Program-made: the position numbers and the translations under genes
Part shown: piece by piece, positions 8,370-16,294 of the stretch
How positions within the stretch are numbered: position 1 is the stretch's first letter
How the letters are laid out: each line of letters starts with the position of its first letter
From: Myxococcota bacterium
Lineage (GTDB): Bacteria > Myxococcota_A > Polyangia > Polyangiales > Polyangiaceae
Assembly: GCA_963169915.1 (NCBI GenBank)
Contig: CAUJEM010000129.1
Span: 1-34,504 of the forward strand
DNA length: 34,504 bases
Reading direction: 5' to 3'
The notes under the pieces: generated by a model
Database searches by the model: none
What the model was told of the DNA's origin: nothing
The model's input: the letters and a program-made list of their open reading frames with translations, nothing else

Positions 8370-8774
8370 ATGAAGCTCAACGTCTTCAAGTCCAAGATCC
8401 ACCGAGCCACCGTCACCCACGCAGACCTCCAGTACGAAGGCAGCGTGACCATCGACCAGGACCTGCTCGAGCGCGCGGAGATCCTGCCGTACGAGGCCGT
8501 CCACATCTGGAACGTCACGCGGGGCACGCGCCTCGTCACCTACGCGCTCGAGGGCCCCCGCGGCTCGGGCGCCATCTGCATCAACGGGGCGGCGGCGCAC
8601 CTCAACCAGCCGGGAGATCTGGTCATCATCGCCACCTACGCCGACATGACGCCCGAGGAGGCGCGGCGCCACCGGCCCACCGTGGTGCGGGTGGACGGGA
8701 GCAACCGTCCCCTCGGCGACACCAGCGTGGAGCAGCCGGGCCCCATCCTGAACAGCCTGCACCCTCTGTCCTGA
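8370..8774 (+). CDS. panD: aspartate 1-decarboxylase
   Basis: This pyruvoyl enzyme decarboxylates L-aspartate to beta-alanine for pantothenate and coenzyme A synthesis. The 134-residue proenzyme cleaves itself between Gly24 and Ser25, and Ser25 becomes the pyruvoyl group. The motif YEGSVTID sits at exactly this position. Other family marks are the start [20 protein letters not shown], the block [17 protein letters not shown], and [13 protein letters not shown]. The ATG at 8370 is fixed by the conserved N-terminus and by GGAG five bases upstream; the frame is open back to 8277, but that part is promoter and leader. The gene stands alone, with no panB or panC beside it. Confidence 0.97.
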   Translation: MKLNVFKSKIHRATVTHADLQYEGSVTIDQDLLERAEILPYEAVHIWNVTRGTRLVTYALEGPRGSGAICINGAAAHLNQPGDLVIIATYADMTPEEARRHRPTVVRVDGSNRPLGDTSVEQPGPILNSLHPLS

Positions 8775-8928
8775 CGGCTCGCCGGGCGCCTGGAGCCGAC
8801 CGGGCTGGTGTCCGGGCCAGGCCGGCATCCGGAGGGCTCTGGCGCCGGGGCGTCCGTGCCCAAGGATGGTCAAGGAGTGGCGGCCAGGAAGACCTTCGGA
8901 TAAGAGCCTGCTCGCCGGGCGTTTGGCG

Positions 8929-10044
8929 ATGATGACCCCCACAGACCGACTCACCGCGCTCCAGGCGCTCCCCCAGGCCCTCGAGCTGAGCCAAGCGCTG
9001 CGCGCGGCCTGCGCCGAGGCCTACGCCCACCGCGACGGGGAGCGGCTCACGGCGCTCTTGGCGCGCAGTCCCCACCTCACGCTGCCCTCCGGCGGCTTGG
9101 CTGACGTGCTGAGCGCTGCCGCCAGCTCCCCGGAGGCACGGGCAGAGCTCGGCGCCGCCACCGCGCTGGCGCTCGCGACGGCTCCCGTGGACGCGGAGCT
9201 CGCGGCGCAGCTCGCGTGGCTCGTCACCCACGCCTGGCTCCGCCCCCTGCCCTACCTCGACGCCGCGTTCGGCAGCCAGGCCGGCCCGCTCTTCGAGCAG
9301 CTCGGGCTCCTTGCCCTCGAACCGCAGCGCTTTGGGCTGGGCGCTGGGGAGGCGCTGGTCGCCGCGGCGGCCTTGAAGCTCTCGTCGAGCGCCGCCGCGC
9401 GCCAGGCGCTCGAGCGGCTCCGCGCCAGCCCGGAGCCCCTGCTCGCCGGCGTGGCGGGCGCCGCAGCGGTGAGCGAGCGCCTCCACGGTGAGCTCCGACG
9501 CGCCCCGCGCGGACCCATCGCCACCTTGGTGCTCGCCGCCACGGGCTACCTCTTCGTGGAGGGGCTCGTACGCGTCGTGGGGCGCGTCGCGCTCGGGTAC
9601 GCCCGGCCCGCGGAGCTGGCGCTCGGCCCGGCTGGCCTCCAGCTCACCGGCAGCACGCGCCTCTTGGGCCGCACCCTCCGTGAGCACCGCTCGCTCATCG
9701 CCCTGAGCGAGCTCCAGCGCGTGACGCGGGAGCTGCGCTTCTCGCGGCTCGGGCTCTACGCCGGGCTCTTCGCCTTGGCGCTGGGCAGCTACCTCGGCGT
9801 CAGCCTCGTGGTGGACGGCGTGCGCGTCCCGGGGAGCTCCGCCTCCCTCATCGCGATGGGGCTCTTGTTCATCGCGCTCGGCGTCGCGCTGGACTACGGG
9901 CTGACCCGCCTGACGGACGCGGTCCAAGCTCGTGCCTGGCTCGTCGTCCGGGGGCGCCGCCGCGGGCAGAGCTTCAGCCTCAGCGGCGTGGATCCCAGCG
10001 CCGCCGACGCGCTGCTCCAAGCGGTGCTCGCTCAGCTGCGCTAG
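8929..10044 (+). CDS. membrane protein with helical N-terminal domain, unknown function
   Basis: I do not recognise a family. The 371-residue product has an Ala/Leu-rich, probably helical cytoplasmic part of about 200 residues, then about three membrane segments: near residues 205-230 (IATLVLAATGYLFVEGLV), 285-305 (LYAGLFALALGSYLGVSLVV) and 310-330 (LIAMGLLFIALGVALDYGL). A 50-residue loop with Arg and Ser lies between the first and second. The start is uncertain: ATG codons stand at 8929 and 8932, and an earlier in-frame ATG at 8866. A TAAGAG -10-like box at 8900-8905 favours the later start. No Shine-Dalgarno is clear. It ends 9 bp before the convergent gene. Confidence 0.65.
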   Translation: MMTPTDRLTALQALPQALELSQALRAACAEAYAHRDGERLTALLARSPHLTLPSGGLADVLSAAASSPEARAELGAATALALATAPVDAELAAQLAWLVTHAWLRPLPYLDAAFGSQAGPLFEQLGLLALEPQRFGLGAGEALVAAAALKLSSSAAARQALERLRASPEPLLAGVAGAAAVSERLHGELRRAPRGPIATLVLAATGYLFVEGLVRVVGRVALGYARPAELALGPAGLQLTGSTRLLGRTLREHRSLIALSELQRVTRELRFSRLGLYAGLFALALGSYLGVSLVVDGVRVPGSSASLIAMGLLFIALGVALDYGLTRLTDAVQARAWLVVRGRRRGQSFSLSGVDPSAADALLQAVLAQLR

Positions 10045-10053
10045 CCGCGCTGC

Positions 10054-11631
10054 TCAGCGCACGCTCGAGGCCGGCGGGAGCTCCCTCGGCGCGGCCGAGC
10101 TGCTGGGCGCCGAGGGGGCGCTCGAGGCGCTGGGAGCCGCCGTGCTCGTCGGCGGGGGCTCGGGGTGCGGGCCCGCGCTGGAAGCCGCGGCGCGCGCGCT
10201 GCGCTCACGCTCGAGCTGCGCCGCGGCGCTCGCGATGAGGTTCACCAGGTACTTGAGCTGCTCGTCGGTCGCCTGGACGCGCCCGTGGATCTTCGTCCCC
10301 TCCGCCTGAAAGCTCACGCGCTCGAGCAGCCGCGTCTCTCGGCCTCCCAACCACGAGCTCAAGCGCTGGATCCGCGCGACCGCCAGCAGCGCCGCCTCGA
10401 GCTCCGGAGCGTGCGCGGCGGCTTGCTCGGCGCTGGCGTCTTCTGCCTCCAGCAGCGCCACCGCGCCCCCCTCCTCCACCTCGATCGAGAGCTTCACCCA
10501 CGCGATGCTCTCCGGCACCTTGAAGGGCAAGCCCATGAAGACCCGCCACGGCGTCCGCACGTAGGCGCTGAGCACCTGCGCGCCGCCGGCCGCGGGGAAG
10601 CGGGTGCGCGGATCCAGGCCGAGCACCTGCCGCTCGAGCTGTGGCGGCGCGATGACGAGTAACTTCGGTGCCGGCAGCGCGACGACGCGCTCGGCGCGGT
10701 CAGCGAAGACCCGCGCCGCGGGGATCTTCGCCTCGGTCAGCCAGCGGGCGTTGGCAGGATCTCGCTCGACCAGCGCGCTCACCGCCGCCTTCACCGACGC
10801 GTCAGTGGCCCGGTACTTGAGCACCACGACGACGTTGGCGGAGCTGCGCAGCATGGGCCCGGCGATGAGGATCCGGTCCACGTCGCGCACGGGGTCGAGC
10901 CCTCCCGGGCCCAAGAAATCATGCCACTGCGGTGCGTTCACGAGCAGCGCACCGATGCGCGCGCCGAGCGGGTGCGCGCGCAGCCGCTCCGTCACGATGA
11001 GCAGGCGCACGTTGGCGTTGGAGTCGGTGAGCTTCCCCGCGGCGCCGCTGAGCGCCACGGGGTCGGCGAGCCCCAGCGCGGCGCCAGGCGGTCGCTGCGA
11101 CGCGATGGGGGCGCCGGCGTCAGCGGGCGGCGGAGGCGCGGCGTCTACGGCCGACCCGCCAGCGCTCGCCTCCACCGCCGCATCCGTGAGCTCCGGCTCG
11201 GCGTCGACACCGGCGTCGGCGAGCGCCGCGTCCTCCAGCGTGGCGCCGGAGCGCCCAGCGTCCAACTCCTGCTTCGGCGAGCGCGCCGGGGCCGTGGGCG
11301 CGTCGAACTCCGGAGGCTCAAAGGGCGGCCCCGGCTCGGGGACTACCGGTGTGGGCTCGGGCGGCGCGGGCGCCTCGGGCGGCGCGGGCGCCGCTGCGGC
11401 CGTCGGCGTGTCCTCGATGAGCTCCACCGGGAGCGCGTCCAGGGGCTCCTCCGGCGGCGGTACTTGGCGCGCCAGCTCTAGCTGCGCGAGCCAGGCCAGG
11501 ACGCTGGGCAGGGCGGCCAGCGGGGTCAGCCCGACGTGCAGCAGCGCGGACACTCCGAGCAGCGCCCACCACCAGCGAGGCGTGTCTCTCGCTCCACGCC
11601 ACTGGGTCCGAAACGCCACGCTCAAGACCAT
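10054..11631 (-). CDS. TonB-like N-terminus with Pro/Ala-rich linker and unknown periplasmic domain
   Basis: The 525-residue product has a short basic cytoplasmic N-terminus, one membrane anchor (WWWALLGVSALLHVGL and following, residues about 20-50), then about 120 residues rich in Pro, Glu and Ala. This is the build of TonB and related energy transducers. The rest (about 190-480) is a folded domain I do not recognise (for example NANVRLLIVTERLRAHPLG, VDRILIAGPMLRSSANVVVVLKY), ending in a Ser/Ala/Pro-rich tail. It does not look like a TonB C-terminal domain. The ATG at 11631 was chosen. An upstream GTG at 11688 is in frame, but using it would run the gene through the divergent promoter. It is divergent from the L,D-transpeptidase gene, which also suggests an envelope role. 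Confidence 0.65.
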   Translation of the reverse strand: MVLSVAFRTQWRGARDTPRWWWALLGVSALLHVGLTPLAALPSVLAWLAQLELARQVPPPEEPLDALPVELIEDTPTAAAAPAPPEAPAPPEPTPVVPEPGPPFEPPEFDAPTAPARSPKQELDAGRSGATLEDAALADAGVDAEPELTDAAVEASAGGSAVDAAPPPPADAGAPIASQRPPGAALGLADPVALSGAAGKLTDSNANVRLLIVTERLRAHPLGARIGALLVNAPQWHDFLGPGGLDPVRDVDRILIAGPMLRSSANVVVVLKYRATDASVKAAVSALVERDPANARWLTEAKIPAARVFADRAERVVALPAPKLLVIAPPQLERQVLGLDPRTRFPAAGGAQVLSAYVRTPWRVFMGLPFKVPESIAWVKLSIEVEEGGAVALLEAEDASAEQAAAHAPELEAALLAVARIQRLSSWLGGRETRLLERVSFQAEGTKIHGRVQATDEQLKYLVNLIASAAAQLERERSARAAASSAGPHPEPPPTSTAAPSASSAPSAPSSSAAPRELPPASSVR

Positions 11632-11681
11632 AGCGCCCGAAGCGCCACCGGGCGAAGCTCCCGCGACGGCCCTCCACCATT

Positions 11682-11710
11682 CTGGCACGCCGCTTGATAG
11701 ACGCTAGGCT
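11682..11710 (+). promoter_or_regulatory. predicted promoter of the L,D-transpeptidase gene
   Basis: CTGGCA (11682-11687) and TAGGCT (11705-11710) are separated by 17 bp. The -10 box ends 13 nt before the ATG at 11724, so the leader would be only about 6 nt. Confidence 0.45.
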
Positions 11711-11723
11711 GTCGCCTCCCTCC

Positions 11724-13532
11724 ATGGCGGCCGGACCGCTGGGCACCCTGCGCCTGGAAGTGGTCCTGAAGCCCCAAGCGCGAATAGACAAGAGCGTCGT
11801 GAACGGTATCGGTGCCCCCTCACTCCTGGCCAGCCTCCTGCTTGGAGCGACGCTCGGCTGCTCACCCCAGCGTGAGCCTCCGCAGCAGCGCTCGGGAGCG
11901 GCGCGACCCAGCGCGGCGATCACCGCCACCCCCACCGTCCCGGGAGAGCTGCTGGCCCGCCCCTCGGGCCCGGCGCCCCAGCAGAGCGCCAGCGCGACAG
12001 CGAGCGCGGAGCCTCCGAGCGCCGCACCCCCACCTCCCCCCTGGGACGGCCCGACGCTGGCCGTCACCGGCGTGGCCCTCGCCATCTACTCCGAGCCTCG
12101 CTTCGACAAAGACAAGAAGCTCGGCTACGCGCGCAGCGGTGGGCGCTTGCCGGTCAAGAACGAGGTCGTGTCCCGCACGAGCTGTAGCCAGGGCTGGTAC
12201 GAGCTCCGGGACGGAGGCTACGTCTGCGCCAACCAGGCCAGCCTGGACCTCGAGCACCCTCAGGTGAAGTTTGCGCTCCGCGCCCCGGCGCTCGACGAGG
12301 TCTTGCCCTACGTCTACGCGCGCAACGCGAAGAATGGCACCCCGCTCTACAAGTCCGTCCCCTCACGGGAGCAGATGCTGAGCTACGAGCCGTACCTCGA
12401 CACCGGCAAGAAGAAGAAGAGCCCCACCAAGGAGGAGGAGGAGGACGAGGACAACGAGAGCGCCGTCCCCAGCGCGGACCGTCGCTCCGAGGCCGGCGCG
12501 ACGCCCGAGTCCTTGCCTGCGGTCGGCCCGGAGGCGGGAGCGCCCAGCCCGCCGGCGAGCGCGGCGGCCCCGGGGCTCACCCCGGACGCCGGCCCCCCGG
12601 AGCCCCCTTGGTGGCAACGCGAGGGGAAAGACCACCTGCACAAGGTCAAGCTGGACGACCTCCGCGCGGACTCCGACGACATCATGGCCAGCCGCCTCGT
12701 GGCAGGCTTCTACGTCGCGGTCGACAAGACCTTCTCCTGGAATGGCCGCACTTGGTACAAGACCACCAAGGGGCTCGTAGCGCCGGCCGATCGCTTCTGG
12801 CAGACGGCTGGCTTCAAGTTCCAAGGGGTCGAGCTGAGCGAGGGCGGGTTCCGGCTGCCCGTCGCCTGGCCCTACGGCGGGCGAAAGACGGCGCCCACCT
12901 ACCTCATCGCCGAGGGCGACAAGACCGCGAAGAACGGCCCCTCGGTCGACACCTTCACCGCCTTGCAGCTCACCGGGCGCGAGCAAGAGCTCGGCGGTAC
13001 GCGCTACCTGGAGCTCGCGAAGGGCGGCTGGGTCAAGGCCATCCACGTGCGCGTCACCCGCCCTGGGCCGCCCCCGGCGGAGCTCAAAGCCAATGAGCGC
13101 TGGGTCGACGTGAACGTCAAGACGCAGACCCTGGTGCTCTTCGAGGGCGAGCGGCCCGTGTTCGCCACCTTGGTGTCGACCGGCAAGGAGAGCAGCGTCA
13201 AGGCCAAGGACCACCGCACGCCGCTCGGCACCTGGCGGATCCGTGAGAAGCACCTCACCACCACCATGGACGGCGACGGCAGCGCGGCAGGGGATCTCCC
13301 GTACAGCATCGAGGACGTGCCGTACGTGCTCTACTACTACAACTCCTACGCCCTCCACACCGCGTTCTGGCACCACAATTTCGGCGTCCAAATGAGCCAC
13401 GGCTGCGTCAACATGGCGCCCCTCGACGCCAAGCGGGTCTTTTTCGGCACCGAGCCGCCGCTGCCGCCCGGCTGGCACGGGGCCTGGAGCAGCGCCGCGC
13501 GCCCGGGCAGCCTCGTCGTCGTCCACGAGTGA
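11724..13532 (+). CDS. L,D-transpeptidase (YkuD) lipoprotein with SH3-like domain
   Basis: This enzyme forms 3-3 cross-links in peptidoglycan or attaches proteins to it. The 602-residue product has a signal-peptide-like segment ending in a possible lipobox (ATLGC, Cys46), a Ser/Pro/Ala linker, an SH3-like domain (about 100-180, with SQGWYELRDGGYVC), a charged KKKK...EEEEDED tract with a Pro/Ala linker, then the YkuD domain. The catalytic motif is HTAFWHHNFGV followed by MSHGCVNM, with nucleophile Cys561. The domain ends close to the C-terminus. The start is uncertain: ATG 11724 fits the short promoter-to-start distance; GTG 11760 is an alternative that gives a shorter signal peptide. The TPR gene at 13584 follows in the same direction. 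Confidence 0.88.
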   Translation: MAAGPLGTLRLEVVLKPQARIDKSVVNGIGAPSLLASLLLGATLGCSPQREPPQQRSGAARPSAAITATPTVPGELLARPSGPAPQQSASATASAEPPSAAPPPPPWDGPTLAVTGVALAIYSEPRFDKDKKLGYARSGGRLPVKNEVVSRTSCSQGWYELRDGGYVCANQASLDLEHPQVKFALRAPALDEVLPYVYARNAKNGTPLYKSVPSREQMLSYEPYLDTGKKKKSPTKEEEEDEDNESAVPSADRRSEAGATPESLPAVGPEAGAPSPPASAAAPGLTPDAGPPEPPWWQREGKDHLHKVKLDDLRADSDDIMASRLVAGFYVAVDKTFSWNGRTWYKTTKGLVAPADRFWQTAGFKFQGVELSEGGFRLPVAWPYGGRKTAPTYLIAEGDKTAKNGPSVDTFTALQLTGREQELGGTRYLELAKGGWVKAIHVRVTRPGPPPAELKANERWVDVNVKTQTLVLFEGERPVFATLVSTGKESSVKAKDHRTPLGTWRIREKHLTTTMDGDGSAAGDLPYSIEDVPYVLYYYNSYALHTAFWHHNFGVQMSHGCVNMAPLDAKRVFFGTEPPLPPGWHGAWSSAARPGSLVVVHE

Positions 13533-13545
13533 CGCGCGCCCGGGC

Positions 13546-13577
13546 TTGACTCGTCGCGCCGCCGAGGTCAGTAGACG
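13546..13577 (+). promoter_or_regulatory. possible promoter of the TPR/zincin-like gene
   Basis: TTGACT (13546-13551) is a near-perfect -35 box. TAGACG (13572-13577) ends 6 nt before the ATG at 13584 but lies 20 bp away, longer than usual. Either the spacer is unusual or the pairing is partly chance. Confidence 0.3.
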
Positions 13578-13583
13578 CGGCTC

Positions 13584-14585
13584 ATGGACCAGTTCTCGGC
13601 GCATTTGGATCGTGGGTGGGAGCTGGTCCAGCGCGGAGATCCGCGCGGCGCGGAGCTGTCGGCGCGCCGCGCGCTCGAGCTCGACGCCCAGTCGCCGGAG
13701 GCGCACAACCTGCTGGGGTACGTGTCGGCGCTCCAAGGAGAATTCGAGGACGCCATCGAGAGCTACCGGCAGGCCATCGCGCTGGACGACACCTACCTCG
13801 AGGCCATGCTCAACGCGGCGGAGGTCTACATCCACCCGCTCGGTGAGTTCGAAGAGGCCATCGCCATGTGTGACGGCGCGCTGAGCCTCGCCGAGACGGA
13901 CGACGAGGTGGTCGACGCGCTGCTGCTGAAGTTCGACGCTCTGCTCGGGATGAACGAGCCCGCCGAGGCCAAGGCGCTCTGCAGCCGGTTTCCGCGTGGC
14001 CCCTTCGACAACCCCGCCCACGCCTTCCTGGTCGGTCGCGCTTTCTACGAGGTCGGCGAGCTCGAGCGCGCGGCGCCCCTCATCGAGGAGGCGGCGCGGC
14101 GGGGCTCGGACAACCCGGAGGCGCTCTACTACCTGGGCCTCGTGCGGGACGAGCAGGGCGACACGCCGGGAGCCACCGCCGCGTTCCTGCGCTCGAGGGA
14201 GCTGGATTTCGGATTTTCTCCCCCGCCGTGGTCCGTCTCCAAAGAGACCTTCACCGCGACCCTCATGGCCGTCCTCGCGCGCCTCCCGCCCACGCTGCGC
14301 GTCTTCCTCCGTGAGCAGGAGATCTTCGTGTCGGACGCCCCGGGCGTCGAGGTGGTCGTCGACGGGGTCGACCCCCGCGCGGCGCTGATGCTCGACGCCG
14401 TGAGCCCCGAGGGCACGGCCCCGTCGGCGCGCCTCTTCGTCTACCAGCGCAACGTCGAGCGCCTGGCCGCCAGCCTGGATCAGGTGGAGGTGGAGCTCCA
14501 GTCCGCCATCGAGCGTGAGCTGACCGCCGCCTTCCTGGAGGAGCCCCCGCCCGCCCCGGGGCGGGACCGCCGCTCGCTCAACTAG
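13584..14585 (+). CDS. TPR protein with degenerate zincin-like domain
   Basis: The 333-residue cytoplasmic protein begins with about four to five tetratricopeptide repeats (residues 1-205), with typical spacing such as AHNLLGYVSALQGEFEDAIESYRQAIALD. TPRs bind partner proteins. Residues about 210-320 resemble the minimal zincin/DUF1025 metallopeptidase family in order and spacing: a segment like LPPTLRVFLREQEIFV, then LFVYQRNVERL, then a helix where the family has HExxH. Here that helix reads RELTA (311-315): the Glu is kept, but both metal-binding His are absent. It is therefore probably a pseudoenzyme or a scaffold, not an active protease. The domain assignment is by eye and moderately certain; the TPR part is clear. 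Confidence 0.82.
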   Translation: MDQFSAHLDRGWELVQRGDPRGAELSARRALELDAQSPEAHNLLGYVSALQGEFEDAIESYRQAIALDDTYLEAMLNAAEVYIHPLGEFEEAIAMCDGALSLAETDDEVVDALLLKFDALLGMNEPAEAKALCSRFPRGPFDNPAHAFLVGRAFYEVGELERAAPLIEEAARRGSDNPEALYYLGLVRDEQGDTPGATAAFLRSRELDFGFSPPPWSVSKETFTATLMAVLARLPPTLRVFLREQEIFVSDAPGVEVVVDGVDPRAALMLDAVSPEGTAPSARLFVYQRNVERLAASLDQVEVELQSAIERELTAAFLEEPPPAPGRDRRSLN

Positions 14586-14591
14586 CCGAGC

Positions 14592-15152
14592 TCAGCGCTC
14601 CAGCTTGACGCGGACGAGGGGCTGGGCGTCCACCTTGGCCGTCGTCACCAGAGACTGGAGCAATTGGTGGCCCAGCCGGGCGAGCGCCAGCAGCGCGCCG
14701 ATGCGCTCGCGCTGCAGCTCCGCGCGCCGCCGCTCCTCCGCGTCCGCGGAGCGCAGGTGCGCCTCCAGGGCTACGAGCGCGCGCTCGCAGCCCTGGATGG
14801 CCGCGTGGATCTCACCCCCCTCCCGTCTCGCGAACACCCGTGAGATCATCTGCCAGAGCTGCACCTCGGCGGTGTAGTAGTCGCGACGCTCTCCAGGCGC
14901 GGCGATCTTCCGCACCACCCCCCACTGCCCCAGCTCCTTGAGCGTCATGCTCACCGAGCCCGCCGAGAGCTCGAGGAGCTGCTGCAGCTGGGCCGCCGAC
15001 ATCGGCTCCGGTGACAGGTAGAGCAGGGCCCAGATCCTCCCCATGGTGCGCTTGAAGCCCCAAAACCCGATGAGCCTCCCGAGCAGCTCCGCGACGAGCC
15101 GCTCGCTCTCCCAGAGCTGGCCTCCTGCCGGCGAGTCCTTCGCGGCGCTCAT
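14592..15152 (-). CDS. GbsR/MarR-type winged-helix transcriptional regulator
   Basis: A 186-residue DNA-binding regulator. The winged-helix part spans residues about 20-110, with the family-typical GFWGFKRTMGRIWALLYLSPEPMSAAQL, recognition-helix region LSAGSVSMTLKELGQWGVVRK, and wing GERRDYY. The C-terminal half is helical, likely for dimerisation. This subfamily includes GbsR of choline/osmolyte control and other regulators with varied ligands, so the target is unknown. It begins 7 bp after the polyprenyl synthase stop codon and is probably co-transcribed with it, so it might regulate that operon. It meets the TPR gene tail to tail. Confidence 0.88.
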   Translation of the reverse strand: MSAAKDSPAGGQLWESERLVAELLGRLIGFWGFKRTMGRIWALLYLSPEPMSAAQLQQLLELSAGSVSMTLKELGQWGVVRKIAAPGERRDYYTAEVQLWQMISRVFARREGGEIHAAIQGCERALVALEAHLRSADAEERRRAELQRERIGALLALARLGHQLLQSLVTTAKVDAQPLVRVKLER

Positions 15153-15159
15153 GCCCCCC

Positions 15160-16197
15160 TCAGCGAACCCGCGTCGTCAGCTGCTCGGCGACCGCCTCGA
15201 GCAGGCGACGCGCCGGTGACGCCGGCAGCGCCCCGAGGGCCTCGGTGGCCGCGCGGCTGCGCTGCCGCGCTCGGCGCCGTACCTCGTCACACGCGCCCTC
15301 CGCGCGCACCGCGCGGGCGATCTGCGCAAGCAGCTCAGGGGCGCGCTCGCCGGCGTGGACCCGCTCGAGTGCCCGCCGGAGCGCTGGCTGCCGCTCGACC
15401 GTCAACACCAACGGCAAGGTGAGTTTCCCCTCGCCGAGATCGGCCAAGAGCGTCTTGCCCGTGTCCTCCCCATCGTAGTCGAGGGCGTCGTCCACCAGCT
15501 GAAACGCCATCCCCAGCTCCCCGCCGAAGCGCTCGAGCGCCTCGCGCTCCAGGGCGGTGGCGCCCGCCAGCTCTCCCCCCACCTTGGAGCACCACGCGAA
15601 GAGCGAGGCCGTCTTGCCGCGCAGGATGGCGTCATAGGTCCGCTCGGAGACGTCGAGCTCGGCCCGGCCGCGGAGCTGGAGGATCTCACCGTCCACGAGC
15701 CTCCTCAGCGTGGTGATGAGGCTGGGCAGCTGCGCCGGCGCCGCCGTGGCGCAGCGCTCGAGCGCGTGCGTGAGCAGCAGATCTCCCGCGAGCACGCTGA
15801 CCCCGTTGCCCCACAGGCGCCGTGCCGTGACCGCGCCGCGGCGCTCCATCCCCTCGTCGACGACGTCGTCGTGGAGCAGCGTGGCGGCGTGGATCAGCTC
15901 TGCGACGACCGCGAGCTCGCGCGCGCTCGCCGGCGCGGGGCCGATGCAGGCCGCGCTGAGCAGCAACGCCAGGGGGCGGACCCGCTTGCCGCCGAGCCCC
16001 ATCAGGTGCGTGGCGGCGGCCGTCGCCGGTGCCAGACCCTCGGCGGTCACGCGGCGCAGCTCCTGCTCGACCCACGCGAGCTCGTCTCCCACGAGCTCGC
16101 GGATGGCGTCGAGGCGCTCGGTGAAGCGCGGGTCGACGGCGCGGGCCTCGGCGCCGAGCTGTAGAGCACCAAGGGCTTGGCTCAAGGGAAGCGTCAC
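15160..16197 (-). CDS. long-chain polyprenyl diphosphate synthase
   Basis: A trans-isoprenyl diphosphate synthase of 345 residues. It adds isopentenyl diphosphate units to an allylic primer to make the side chain of the respiratory quinone or a similar product. Visible motifs: GGKRVRP (69-75) for IPP binding, first Asp-rich motif DDVVD (110-114) with MERRG after it, the KT pair (195-196), and second Asp-rich motif DDALD (236-240) followed by GKTLLADLGEGKLTLP. The residues before the first motif are small (Ala, Thr), as in long-chain synthases such as IspB/HepT, but chain length cannot be read with certainty. Start GTG at 16197. Upstream lies an AT-rich island, and downstream a GbsR-type regulator 7 bp away. 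Confidence 0.93.
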   Translation of the reverse strand: MTLPLSQALGALQLGAEARAVDPRFTERLDAIRELVGDELAWVEQELRRVTAEGLAPATAAATHLMGLGGKRVRPLALLLSAACIGPAPASARELAVVAELIHAATLLHDDVVDEGMERRGAVTARRLWGNGVSVLAGDLLLTHALERCATAAPAQLPSLITTLRRLVDGEILQLRGRAELDVSERTYDAILRGKTASLFAWCSKVGGELAGATALEREALERFGGELGMAFQLVDDALDYDGEDTGKTLLADLGEGKLTLPLVLTVERQPALRRALERVHAGERAPELLAQIARAVRAEGACDEVRRRARQRSRAATEALGALPASPARRLLEAVAEQLTTRVR

Positions 16198-16210
16198 GCG
16201 CGGACTGTCG

Positions 16211-16232
16211 ATGATTTCAAAAAAAGTTGAAA
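16211..16232. promoter_or_regulatory. AT-rich island with inverted repeat upstream of the polyprenyl synthase
   Basis: TTTCAA (16215-16220) and TTGAAA (16227-16232) are inverted repeats around a six-base loop, inside a 22-bp stretch of mostly A and T. This stands out in DNA that is otherwise over 70% G+C. On the minus strand it includes a run of seven T. It lies 14 bp before the GTG of the synthase gene and about 60 bp before the plus-strand gene at 16295, so an operator or an upstream promoter element is more likely than a terminator. Confidence 0.5.
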
Positions 16233-16294
16233 CCCCCTCGCGCTGGCGGGGTCACCGCGGCACCCCCCTCGACCTCGTGCTAGAGAGCCGAGGC

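Noticed and set aside
12363-14021. 552-codon minus-strand frame spanning the transpeptidase end and TPR start
   Set aside because: Crosses two well-supported plus-strand genes and the gap between them; no recognisable domain.
16215-16232. Intrinsic terminator (inverted repeat plus T-run)
   Set aside because: The T-run lies inside the loop side rather than after the stem, the stem is only six A/T-rich pairs, and no gene ends there on either strand.
16227-16260. TTGAAA at 16227 as -35 box for the gene at 16295
   Set aside because: No -10-like sequence lies 16-19 bp downstream; the region there is GTCACCGCGG.
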